Source: Smittium mucronatum
Lineage: Eukaryota; Kickxellomycota; Harpellomycetes; Harpellales; Legeriomycetaceae
Direction of reading: 5' to 3'
Length of the DNA: 12,589 bases
Assembly (NCBI GenBank): GCA_001953115.1
Contig: LSSL01000585.1
Span: 1 to 12,589 of the forward strand
Part shown: in pieces, positions 1-10,704 of the stretch
How the letters are laid out: every line of letters starts with the position of its first letter
Position numbering within the stretch: position 1 is the stretch's first letter
Program-made: the position numbers and the translations under genes
Notes under the pieces: generated by a model
What the model saw: only the letters and a program-made list of their open reading frames with translations
Told to the model about the DNA's origin: nothing
Database searches by the model: none

Positions 1-66
1 TTGTATTGGCTTAGTTCGGTATTCACTCATACCGAATGTCTCGCCACCATATGTGCCAATGGGATT
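1..66 (-). pseudogene. Possible LINE reverse transcriptase fragment, cut by the window edge
   Basis: The minus strand reads NPIGTYGGETFGMSEYRT followed by KPIQ up to the edge. The pattern (Pro, Tyr-Gly-x-Glu, FGMS, Arg, PIQ) resembles the segment just after the reverse transcriptase domain of LINE-type elements, where a Y-G-x-E motif is common. The frame is open back to a TAA at 121-123 but has no ATG ahead of the match, and the upstream part is low-complexity. This fits a 5'-truncated element that continues left of the window. The match is short and from memory. It could instead be chance, since plus-strand frames are also open here. Confidence 0.35.
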
Positions 67-189
67 TTTAAATTCGATAAAAATGAATAAAATCACTAAT
101 AGAAATTTTTTTAAAAAAGTTTATACTCTGATTGAAGAGAAATAAGTAAAAGAGGTAAGGCTAAGGGAAACAAAGGAGAATAATTAACT

Positions 190-246
190 CAGTCTATTTT
201 ATTATTTATTTATTTTTCAAAAAAAATAAAAAATAAAAATAAAACA
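190..246. repeat. Low-complexity A/T tract
   Basis: TATTTATT-type repeats run directly into A-rich runs with scattered T. This is simple sequence in the 3' flank of the TFIIIC gene. The rest of 1-426 shows no intact gene. Confidence 0.7.
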
Positions 247-388
247 CGATTCGTTTCAAATTTTCTTAACTTGATTTCTACCAATCGAATTTGATTCGAT
301 TTTTTAATCTGGCCTTTAACTTAATTAATCCCATGTATTTTTTGGGAAAATCCCATAGATGAAAAAAAGCGAGTAAATATCACAAAAA

Positions 389-404
389 TTTATTGAAATT
401 TATT
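389..404 (-). terminator. Candidate polyadenylation signals of the TFIIIC gene
   Basis: Read on the minus strand, two AATAAA hexamers (404-399 and 394-389) lie about 23 to 38 nt after the TAA stop, at a normal spacing for a eukaryotic 3' end. The surrounding sequence is very AT-rich, so chance matches are likely and the assignment is tentative. Confidence 0.4.
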
Positions 405-426
405 TAATTAATCGAAAGTTTTTAAG

Positions 427-3400
427 TTATATATTCATATTCACTGTGGTTTGCAAATATTTAGTAGAGGGCCAGTAGCAATTAATTAAATTCATTCGGA
501 TACAATCATTATCAACCATAGTGAAAGAAGGATTTTTTCCAAAAATAATTGATCCTGGTTTACTAAAAAGTGTATTTCTTTGAGGTTTACTGCTAAAATC
601 CCCGAAATTTGTGCTGGGAAGTTTTAGATCACAATCTGAACTGACAGTTAATTTCGGATTTTTAGCTTTCGATAGTCTATCTAGGTTTAAAATTGAATTG
701 ATCCCAATTTTTTTTCTATGATTAACGTTATAAACAGAACTCTGATTAATTGAAACTTTAATGTAATCTTGGTCAGGGGAGATTGTTTTTTTGTAAATTA
801 TTTTTGACAAAACTAGGAAATCCAGTGCTTCAGATAGCTCTGATGTGGAAAGAGACAGTTTAAGTTTTCTTGATATCGATGATTCGTAAATTCCAGGGTG
901 AGAAACAATTAATGATATTATAGTTTCAATGACAATTCTCGAAAATCTTTTATTAAAATTTCCATTAATATCGTACCATATCCTAGAAGGGATCGACTTA
1001 TAACTAGACATGTCGTCTGTTTGGAAATTAAATGAGTTGTCAGCAGTAGAACCATCTGCACCGAATTCTGGCGATGGATTAGGTTCAGATCCATTCTCAT
1101 CTATTATTGGATTGTTGTATAGCTCATCCCCTAGTTTTAAATTAGAATAGTTTTTTTCCATGGAAAATCTTCCATTATTCACCATTTCAGCTCGTGATAT
1201 TAATTCTTTTTTCGAAGGAAGGGATTTGTAGTTTGGAAAACCGATAGACCAAAATGAATAAAAGCATGATGATACATACCTAGTCTCTCTAAGCCCTACT
1301 CGATAAATGTATTTTAGTTCAAGTTGTTCAAAATCCAATTTAAACCCCGAAGAGTTGGGCATTTTTTTTAATGCAGTTTGAATAATTTTATCATTTAGAT
1401 TTCCAGTATTAAAAGAATTATTCAAATCCAAGTAACGAATAGCTAGGTTGATGTCATAATCACTTGGCAGAAAATATGGAGGGTGGTATCTAAGTAATAC
1501 ACATAGTTTAATATCTATTTGAGTTGTTCCTAAAGGTCCAGAATCGAAAACAACCCCAGAAACAAAATTAACGAGGGAAAGGAACTGTATCTCGTTCATA
1601 AAGAATAAGGAGTCATATTTATCATTAATTTTGCCCTTATTTTTAGGTTGAATTTTATTTCTCAAGATAATTTCTAAAGAGTTGGAATCCTTATAATTGC
1701 TTTGGTTAAATGTGGGGTTTGCATAAACTGTATTATGTGTTTGGTTGGAAAATACATTTCTCCAGAATCCACTATATCTATTTGTGAATTTGAATTGGCT
1801 AACTATGCAGATATCAAAAGTAAGTGTGTAACTAGCGGATTTTTCCACAAGAAAAGCAAATTCTCCAGAAGAGGTATCACCATTCACAATTATACAGTCC
1901 AAATCTGTTAAACCTTGGTTTGACACCGCATTAGTCTGGAATTTTGGTGATGGGTGCTTAAGAAGTAAAGGATTTCCACTGAAATAAATATTATGATGTT
2001 TATTGCCGTTCACTTTATCGCTATGGAGATCAGGCTTAAGATTTTCTTTGGATAAAATAGAATTCCATTTGGATGCAGAAAATGAAGCTTGAGAAACAAA
2101 ACATTCAGAGGGGAATCTTGTCCTAAGGCTTGTTACGTATCTTTCAGTTATGGATAGCGATCTGACAGTAAAATTTTGAACTCGGTCTTTAATACGACTG
2201 TATAAAAGTTTAGGAGCTTTGAGAGTTTTGGAGGCGGGTCTATATTCTTTGGAACTTTCTTCCGCGTTAAAAGAATCATCCTTTTTAAAAGATTTAGTGG
2301 GGGAGCTTTTACTGAGAGTAGACAACTTATCATTTGATTCTAGAGTATTATCAGGCGATTCATAGCAAGGTAAATCTTCTACAATATCGATATCGATTTG
2401 AGGAATAAGGATATCATCATCTGGAATGTCAGGATTTTTAAAAGCGGTGTCACCTCTAACATATTCCAAAAAACGTTCACATTTATCGTTTCTTCTTTCT
2501 TCCCAGTAGTCCAAGTTGGCGCGGGTATCGCTCCTGCGCCTTTTAATTATAATCCCACTTTTTTTCATGGACTCTAAAACATTAGAAAAAAATGACAAAT
2601 CATCTTCTATGCTTTTTTGTTTTTGATTTTCAAATGGAATATTATCACTAGAATTGAAATCATAAATTTCTACAACCAAGACGCTTTTGTGGGACCTCTT
2701 AGAATTATTTGAATGGAAAACGATCTCGAAAAATCCATTTTGAGCGTTTTCAGGATTTAGGGAACTCAGTCGTTCTTGAGAAGCTCTATAATTGATATTG
2801 AATCTTCTTCCAGAATTATGAAGTATTAAATTGAAAAAAAACTCAGAGTTGTACATATCATCTGAGGTAAATATTAATTTAAAAATAAGCTGTTGCAATA
2901 CTGTATTTCTAAGATAAGAATCAACTGCACGAGATACAGACGATTTACACAAATTTGAATCCACATTTATCGCATCACTATGTCTATAGGACTCAACATC
3001 ATCATATTCATTATTAGGATTAAGATCCCCGTGTGCCATATCCGTATTTGAAACGTTTAATTTATTATTAGTAGTAATTTTGATACCCTCATCAAAAAAA
3101 TTTGAAAGTTCTGAAATTTTATCATGAGACTCCAAAGAATATTTAAAAAGATCAGATGCATTGTTTTGTATGGGATAAAACCCATATAGCCTATCAGTAT
3201 CATCCGCTGGAGAAGAGTAAAAACATTGAACTAAATTTGCACCTTCAAATAATTCATAATTGTTCAATGAAAAAGGGGAGAGGCCGTAACGAGAAAAAAC
3301 GTTATTGTCACGGTCTATGTTTATGTTTATCAACCAGGTTTTAATTTTTTCTACACTAAAGTCTAAATATCCATCTAAAGCTAACCAGGATAATAAGAGG

Positions 3401-6400
3401 CGATTGATGAATATATCCTTTGCTGAGTTGGACACGTCGCTAAAGTCATTACGAATTTTTTGAATATCTAATTGGTATATCGTCGATTGGTTATTTGGAT
3501 GGTTCAAAGTTGTAAGCCAAGACATTCTAAGATTCTGCATAAACTGGTATGATTGGGATATTTGTTTTTTAAGGGAGGAGTAAGAATATATGGCGTCCTC
3601 GTAAAAATAGCCCTGAAATGAGCTTGGGGAACAATTATCCTCAAAAAATCTATAATCTAATCCGATTCTGTCCGATTGATCATTTTGGGGATCTCCACTA
3701 AGTACGAAATTGTCTTGGTTCGAGACAAAGTCCTGAGGATCTTTATTAATTTGCGATCCATTCATAATAATTTTTCCCGAAAAGGCTGAATTTATAAAAT
3801 AATTACTATAGAGTAAGTCTATTGATGATGGCAAAGGGTTGGTTATATCAGGAAATCCACTCTTCATAGAAAAATTTAGCAGAGCATTATTGTCTTTAGA
3901 ATCAATGCTGGGTAAATTTTGATCTAAATATTCCTTATTGAAACCCAGTGCGTCCAATAAAAATGGAGCTCCAAAGTAAAATATCAGGCCAACTGTGTAG
4001 CTTGTTTCTCTAAATAGATCAATTCTCCTCATTATGGAAATTCCACTGTTTTTGTTAGTATCACTAAAACCGATAGGTTTATCGGAATTATCATCTATCA
4101 AGTGTGTGGTTGCTTGAGAAATGTTATTATTTCCGGAACTTAACTTTGGTTTGTTATATTTTGATAAAAAACCACTTCCTTTGGAATTATTTTCAAATGC
4201 TTCTGAGTTCATTATTTTATCCACATCGGAAAGAAACCCCATCTTTGCCACTAAGGGTCTTATTTTATTGTATATTATCCCTATCTTATTGAAGTACTCA
4301 ACATTTTTTGGTATTTTCATAAGATGATTGAATACTAATCTAAGACGGAAGATAGAATAAAACCTGACGTCGTGTTTAAAACACAGCAAAATCAAGTTCC
4401 AATGTAGAGGCAATGAATGACTACGGTTTAAACTATTCAAGATGGCAACGGACGTTAAAAGACGATTTGAATCCAAAACTGACCATTTGTACAACGAATG
4501 TTGACGCTTAAGATCAAATATATTGTCAAATCTTTTTCTAGTTTTTCTAGAGAAAATGTTCGTTAACAAATCCCCTAGTTTAACACACATTTCTTGGCTA
4601 ATCAAATATTCTGATGGCTGCAATAAATAAACATCGCCTTCATTATTAGAATCAGTTTTTTTACCGCTATTAATAAAAGGATGATTCGGGGATGAATTAG
4701 TGGCAGGGGTAAGAAATGAGCTTTTGGCTTGGTTGAAGTCTGAAGAATGATATTCGGAGCTTAAATCAAAGATGGATTCGAATCCATTTAACTTATTTGG
4801 GCGATAATCCGCATTAAAATCTATCATTTCCATTAGATATTCATTCAATGTATTACTTTTACAATTGCGATAAATTTCCATATATTTTTCAATTTCATGG
4901 CATTTGAAAGACATGTATGCATGATATAGAATATACATTTCTGGGTATTTTTTTATATCCTTTTTTTTGAATTCCTTAAAACCTTTAGAACGCAGATATT
5001 CAAATATGCTGGAATAGCTCTCTGATCCAATAATATGATGAACGCTATTAATGTCTGATTGCAAATCGAAAACGCTAAAGTTACCTAGTGTTTTTCTACA
5101 CTTATCAATTTCATTTTGAAACTTAAGTAATTCGCAGAATTTAGAATTAATTTGCTTTTGTCCGACATTAATAATTTTAATTATTTTCTCAGAATCATTT
5201 TCGTTTCTCTTATCTACTCCACCAATATGGGAGCTATTTTTCTCTTTCAATTTTCTCATCTTAGCTTTTAGGCTTACCATTTCTAAGCCCTCAATATCAT
5301 CAAGTTTAATTTTCCTTTTTTTTGTTAACCATTCCAACTCGTACTTTTTGTAGTATGTTTTAATTAAATTGGGATCCAAACAAACTTGGATTGAAATGAA
5401 ATTTAAAAGCCGATCTTGGCTGAAGGGAGAGATCCTGTTTTCAAAGTCGATATAGCTATTTAGTATTATTCTCTGAGGATATGTCATTCTACTAACATCC
5501 AGCCCCCATTCGGCGTTAGACTTAATCATAAAGATAGGGTCCCTATCACTGATATATCCAGGTAATATTTGAGTGGGCGGAAAATTTTGATTTTTTGGTT
5601 TGAGATCAGATTCAGAAAGTAATAACTCTCCATTTGTACTAAAAAAGTAGGTATGGGATAATGTGCTTAATAAAGCAGAAGGATAAATGGAAATATTTCT
5701 TAAATCATCCCAAAATCCGGAAAGATGAGAATCGTCAAGAAGATTATAAATTCTATCCTCTATGTAGGCAGGAAGAATAGAAGGTTTGGAAAAATCTCTT
5801 AACTTCACTGAGCTCATCAATTGATAACCGCTATAGATATCAAATAATTTATCCCATTCAATCTTCGGCTGATCAAGTGAAGAACTGACTTCTAGGTCGT
5901 TTATTCCAGTTCTCGAAGATAGTCCCTTGTTTTTAACTTTATGATTGAGATCGGATAAACCCAAAAAGTTTAATTGTTCGTCAGGCATATACCAATGTGA
6001 ATTCAAAGACTCGGGGACAGGTTCAGTTTCAACTAAATCAGTATTATCCAAAGGTCTTAAAAGCTCCAATCTGATCAGGATTCCGAGAATGGGACGGATG
6101 GCTGATCTGATTTTATAGGAGTCTCGAAGGACAAGTTTTAATACGGATATTGGTAATTCTCCTAATGGAACATTTAAGCGATCATTTATAGATATATCTG
6201 ATTCATTGGGCTTATTTTCAACGTCAATTGAAGTTGAGTTGGTAATTTTTGGAATACTTTTGATATATTTATCAAAACCCCCATTGAGGAATTCGTAAAT
6301 TGCACCACTAACTTTTTTCCATTTAACAAATTTGAATACCAAACGAAGAGGGAGATAATTTAATAAATTGCTAACGCTAAATCTTCCAATTGAATAAACA

Positions 6401-9400
6401 GTATCGTTTGATCTATTTGATCTATAAACGAACTCAATCATACATAAGTGAATCTCTTTTGCAAGGAGCATTTTTGAAGTTGTAAACAAGAATTCTACTG
6501 TTAGTTCGGGATATGCCAAAAGCTTTTCTTCATTGGCTTCAATAATAGAAGGTAAATCAAGAGAAAGGGCGATAGAACTGTAATCTGCAAAAAAACTTGA
6601 TACAGTCTCCACAGGTGATGTAGATTGATTTGGGATGTTTGAAGAACCATCAAAAGAAATATTGGACAAATCATATTTCTTTCTCCTTTTTGAAATTTCT
6701 GAATCAGATATTTTATTGTCTTGACTTTTGGGTAAATCCTTCTTCATTTCATAACTGGAAAATAACCTTTTTATCCCTTTTGAATTGCTCTTTTTAGATG
6801 ATAAAGGGGAAGTGTTGGGAGGTGGGTTTGGATTGGATCTATTTATACTAGGAGATCTTATATCTTTAAATGAAATATTTTTATTATCCTCTTTTTTAGA
6901 TCTTTGAACAGATAAAAAAGTAGGTTGGATTAGTGTGTGTTTAAACACTTTAAGATTATTAATGTAGTTGGAAGGATCTCTAGAAGCATTTATATAATCC
7001 TCTACCTGCTTTCCGTCTGGATTCACAGATGAAATGATCAAAATAGTTCTTGCTGTTTTATTTTCATAAGATTTTTTATCAAAGAGTGTTTTTTTAAATA
7101 TCTGATCCTTGCTGTAAGTCCCATTGAGGTCATGTTTAGGTCGAAAAGAATTTGAATTTACAATATCCCTATCTACAAGGAAGTGCCGACAGTTACCGTA
7201 ACCATATGATTCTAAATCAGAAAAAGTTTTAACAAGAGTCTTTTTACATATTTTGTACATCTTGTTTGTTAGTGTAGAGGCAGATTTGGCTAATAGCTTC
7301 AAATCGAAATCGAATAAAATTCTGGATTCGGTTAATTTCGATAAACCCTTTCTAGAACTATCCACTTTTCTTTTTTTCTTGGGTGTCTCAGTTGTGGAAA
7401 TATCAGGATGTGAGCCAGAATCAGGATAATGGATATCAGTATCAACCAAACCCAAAACAAGTTTGCTCTGATATCCAGATATGACAGACTCTAAAGAGGT
7501 CATGAAGGCTCCAGTGATATCAATTATAGATTGATCTTTTAATAAATCGAGTACAGCCTGTTCTCGTATTAATTTAGTTATTGTAACTCTAGATCCATCA
7601 TCAGATATTTTTTTCAAATGATCATATGAAAACACATCCCAACGTTCTAAAGGCATACTACCGGGAGTGGAAGTTTCATTATCATCTAAATTTGCTTCTG
7701 GAAGAGACAGGTCTGTACCAACGGAATTTAAATCGCTTTTTGGCGGAATGTAAAATACGGAATCTTTAATTGAATCAATATTTGAAACACCAAAGTTACT
7801 ATTCACGTCTTTTTTATAATCTTCTGATGAAATGGGAAAGTCGGGAAAAGAAGTAAGAGATTGAGGGAATATATTTTTATGTATTCTGAAAAGCTCATCA
7901 GTGGGAAAAAATCTTTTGCTGGATTCCTTCCCAATATTCTCATATATGAATTTAATTAAAGGTTTTCCTTGTTTAGGTTCTAAGAATTTTTTAGTGATGG
8001 TTCTGGAAATGTATTTATGGGATAAATGATTTAGTAAAAATGCCAGGTTTCTGGTTTTGATCCCATTTGAACCAGATATATAAATTAAATAGATAATTTG
8101 CAAATCGGGTGACAAAATCGATAACAAACCACGGTTGTAATTCTTTAGTTTTTCGAAAATATGTTGAGTATCTGGGCTGATATAATCTTTATAATCAGAG
8201 CTGTTCTCAGGGTTATAGTTATTATCGGAATTATAATCATCAGAGGAAAAGTCGGAAATATTAGATTTAAAAGATGAATTGTCACCAAGTCGATAAGATG
8301 ATCTGGGGTTTTTAGGTGATTGGGGACTTATAAGACGGATACATCTTTTAGAGGATGATCGGGTAGGCTTTAATTGACGGGAGTATTCATGCGAATCTTT
8401 GTCAATTTTGACCTTCAGATTTTCAACCTTTCCAGAATTTTCCAGGGAACGCAGCTGGCGATTAAAAAAGGTACGGTGCCACTTTAATTGGCCCTCAAGC
8501 CCGATAACTTCAATTAGATCCTCAGCGAACATGATGTTATCTGGGGCTTTAGAAAGAGCGTCCAAAATCAAATTTTTGATTTTTTTCAAGAACACCAACT
8601 CCTCTACATTATTAGGGTCCTTATAATCATTGGTGGAAACGCCTAACGAATTTGACTTTAAGTCTTTGATTCCTTCAACAAAATTTTCTTTCGAAAGCAA
8701 ATTTTTTTTATCAATTTTTAATATTTTAGACTGGCCTTGTATAAAAAACTCTCTATCGTTTTTAATTTCGGATTTTTTATGGGAATTGAGAAATATTAGA
8801 TTTGTATTAAATCCATCGACAAACAACTGGATTTTCTTACTACAATTGATGTGAATTGAGTTTTTTAAATTATCAAAGGTAAAAATTTAGGATGAAAATA
8901 TTAAGAAAAGTGACAAATTTATTAACAAATTTAAATTGATTTACATTAAGTTATGAGTTTCTAGCACTTTTAGATAGTGAAATATGGATCTAGGATCAAT
9001 CTTAGTCTTGAAACCTAAGTCGGCTTGTGTTATTCCTGTCTTCCTATTTCGAGAAATAATCAATAGAATAATAAATGCTGCTTTGCTATTTAAAATCATT
9101 TGATTTCCCTATATAATATTTAAATATATATTTAAATTAAATTAAGATGTTTTAATTTATTTTAATAATATAATCATTTTTTTATTATAAAAAATATTGA
9201 TATTTTGGGGTATTATTTTGTATAATAAGGTACCTCAGGTTTGCCAAAAAAAGCACTAAAAATGTTTTTTGTTGAAGATTTAATAGTAATTTCTGATTCT
9301 TCTTCGGTTGAGAAATTGTAAATATGTGGCTGAAGATAATTGTCTTTATGTTCTTTAAGATTAGGATCGCTGCAATACAGTGGTTTGCTGTTTTTGTAAA

Positions 9401-9748
9401 TGTATAGATCAGGTATTTCTAATACTATTGGCCATAAATTGGATTTCCAATCTTGTCCAAAAATCGAATCAGAATCTAAATCTTCAATAGAATTAAAAGA
9501 TTCTTGAAGATCTTCGGGGATGCCTCGATCTTGATTTATTTCCAATAGAAAATTGACTTTTTTATCCAAATAATAATCTTTGGCATAACCCCATAGTTGA
9601 TCCAAACTGCAACCTAAAGAAAAAAAAGATACCACAATAGCGCTAAAGAAATGGTTTCTAGAATGTTTAAAAAAAGAATGGTTTATAAAATACCTGTAAA
9701 AGCATCAAGAGATATTTCACGATTGAGATATTCAACAAACTTCTCCAT
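427..9748 (-). CDS. TFC3: TFIIIC largest subunit, B-block binding (Tfc3/Sfc3/GTF3C1 family), four exons
   Basis: Nuclear factor subunit that recognises the B box of tRNA genes and recruits TFIIIB for RNA polymerase III. Proposed exons: 9694-9748, 9234-9613, 8945-9108 and 427-8839. Together they give 9012 nt, an exact reading frame for 3003 residues plus TAA. The ATG at 9748 has an in-frame TAA 15 nt upstream. The N-terminus (MEKFVEYLNREISLDAF, then CSLDQLW) matches the start of human GTF3C1 in pattern. Residues about 146-220 form the B-block-binding winged helix (TGITQADL, then FHYLKVLETHNLI). Further helix-turn-helix-like regions lie near 421-520 and 615-690. PKKKRKV at 686-692 and KRRKK at 917-921 look like nuclear localisation signals. 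A SANT-like segment surrounds W1652. RFPSECF at 2441 and a C-terminal winged helix (HPGIYES, 2847) also match GTF3C1. Homologues are about 1160 (yeast), 1340 (S. pombe) and 2110 (human) residues from memory, so this one is unusually long, with Ser/Asn/Asp-rich linkers. Family assignment is from remembered homologues, not a search; splice sites are inferred. Confidence 0.9.
8840..8944 (-). other. Intron 3 of the TFIIIC gene (105 nt, phase 2)
   Basis: The donor is TTAAT|GTAAAT and the acceptor is CAATTGTAG|TAAGAAA. Splicing rebuilds an Ile codon across the junction and gives THNLIKKIQLFVDGF, which continues the wing of the B-block winged helix without interruption. Retention would place an ATG TAA directly at the donor and end the protein after residue 200. 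Confidence 0.85.
9109..9233 (-). other. Intron 2 of the TFIIIC gene (125 nt, phase 0)
   Basis: The donor is CCTGAG|GTACCT and the acceptor is TATATAG|GGAAAT. The intron is extremely AT-rich. The frames on both sides agree (GKPE joined to GNQMI). Retention would add six residues and then a TAA at 9213-9215. The acceptor is the least certain of the three, because a second AG lies about 20 nt into exon 3, but using that one breaks the frame. Confidence 0.78.
9614..9693 (-). other. Intron 1 of the TFIIIC gene (80 nt, phase 1)
   Basis: The donor is ACAG|GTATTT and the acceptor is TTTCTTTAG|GTTGC, preceded by a T-rich tract. Joining gives the continuous peptide SLDAFTGCSLDQLW, which aligns with the conserved N-terminus of GTF3C1. 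Without splicing the frame meets TAA four codons after the exon end. Confidence 0.85.
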
Positions 9749-10322
9749 ATGTTTGGATTTTTAAATATGATCTTATAGCATATGTTTTAAGGTGAGACGG
9801 GGTTTTAAATTGATTCTCTAGAAAGAAGGTATGGATTTATCTTTTAAAAAATCTTTGGAAATTAATTTTAAATGCATATAAGTAAAAATAAAAACTTCAG
9901 AAGGCCGCAATAGTGAGTTCAAAAATCTTGATGAGAAAAGCATAAGTATTTGACTAATGTTTACCTATATTTTCTAGATATAATATTTACAAATTAAGAA
10001 TAAAACGGTGCCATGAAACTATAGGTAGTTCAAACAACTATTTTGACGCACAACTGAAGATTCCGGTTTAACCGATGTGTATTGATCTTATACTCATAAA
10101 GGAATTAACTGAACCAAAAAAATTCTCTGCCATAAAAACCTTAAACGCCATAATAAGAGACAATATAAATCACAATTGGAAATTTAATCAAAAACCAATT
10201 ATTTCATTGGCTAATGCATATTTATGCTAATTATGAGCGGATCATTTTGGGCGATTTTATTTTCTTACTAAACTCATGATATTAAGCTCCAACTCTTACA
10301 TGTAGACTTTTTCAGGACCAAA
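9749..10322. other. Upstream non-coding region of the TFIIIC gene
   Basis: This AT-rich sequence precedes the ATG at 9748 and should contain its promoter and 5' leader. No defined promoter element can be named with confidence. The longest minus-strand frame noticed, ending near 10070, is only about 27 codons. No tRNA, repeat or transposon terminus was recognised in it. Confidence 0.5.
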
Positions 10323-10483
10323 TTCGAAAAATGTAAAAATATATTGGATAAAAGTAAAATTGTTTACAAAAAAATAAAATCTTATTGGTTTTTAGTAAAA
10401 TCAGTTTCGAAAAAAGTAAAAATATATTGGATAAAAGTATAATCAATTAAAAATAAAGTAAAAATGAATTCGAAAAAAGTAAA
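10323..10483. repeat. Minisatellite, about 41-bp unit, three to four degenerate copies
   Basis: Positions 10323-10356 and 10406-10439 are 34 bp alike with one mismatch, 83 bp apart. A diverged unit sits between them (TATTGG and AGTAAAATC recur at 10382-10402), so the 83-bp period is two units of about 41 bp. A partial unit with TTCGAAAAAAGTAAA begins at 10469. It is non-coding and ends about 50 bp before the MITE. Confidence 0.75.
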
Positions 10484-10536
10484 TCCAATTTGGGAAGAGT
10501 TGCTTTTGTTTATGCTTTGTTGGAAATTCGCTTTAA

Positions 10537-10700
10537 CCCTTTCCGGGCCCAAATTTAAGCCTCACTCCTATTTGTGAAAATTAGCCATTTCAATTGGCCC
10601 GTCTTTTAGATTTATCCAATGGTATATAATTAGTATTAGTCTAATGAAAACATTGAGCAAATAGTGAATACCATTCTTTGTGTCGTAGGCCCTGAAAGGG
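10537..10700. mobile_element. piggyBac-like MITE, 164 bp, flanked by TTAA
   Basis: The element starts CCCTTTCCGGGCC (10537-10549) and ends GGCCCTGAAAGGG (10688-10700). The ends are inverted repeats matching at 12 of 13 bases. It is flanked on both sides by TTAA (10533-10536 and 10701-10704). A TTAA target duplication with termini beginning CCC is the signature of the piggyBac superfamily. Inside is a second inverted pair, AATGGTAT (10618-10625) and ATACCATT (10668-10675). No transposase is encoded, so this is a non-autonomous copy that must have been moved in trans. The near-perfect termini suggest it is not very old. Confidence 0.8.
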
Positions 10701-10704
10701 TTAA

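Noticed and set aside
7..36. A-box-like string TGGCTTAGTTCGG and an 8-bp hairpin (15-36) suggesting a tRNA gene
   Set aside because: No matching acceptor stem, anticodon arm or GGTTCGA-type B box follows, and the same bases read as a reverse-transcriptase-like peptide on the minus strand.
2..145. Plus-strand open frame ending at TAA 143-145, as the 3' end of a convergent gene
   Set aside because: The peptide is unremarkable and becomes Lys/Asn/Phe-rich as expected of AT-rich DNA. The minus-strand reading is more protein-like.
1702..8854. Short open frames in other frames within the long TFIIIC exon
   Set aside because: All overlap the conserved 2.8-kb-codon-scale reading frame, are 60-75 codons long, show no family features and are explained as shadows.
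9213..9635. A stand-alone 140-residue protein starting at ATG 9635
   Set aside because: Its first residues come from the T-rich end of intron 1. Spliced to exon 1 and exon 3 it is the N-terminal part of the TFIIIC subunit.
10015..10145. Small minus-strand frame of about 27 codons upstream of the TFIIIC gene
   Set aside because: It is too short, has no features and is not linked to a splice site that would extend it.
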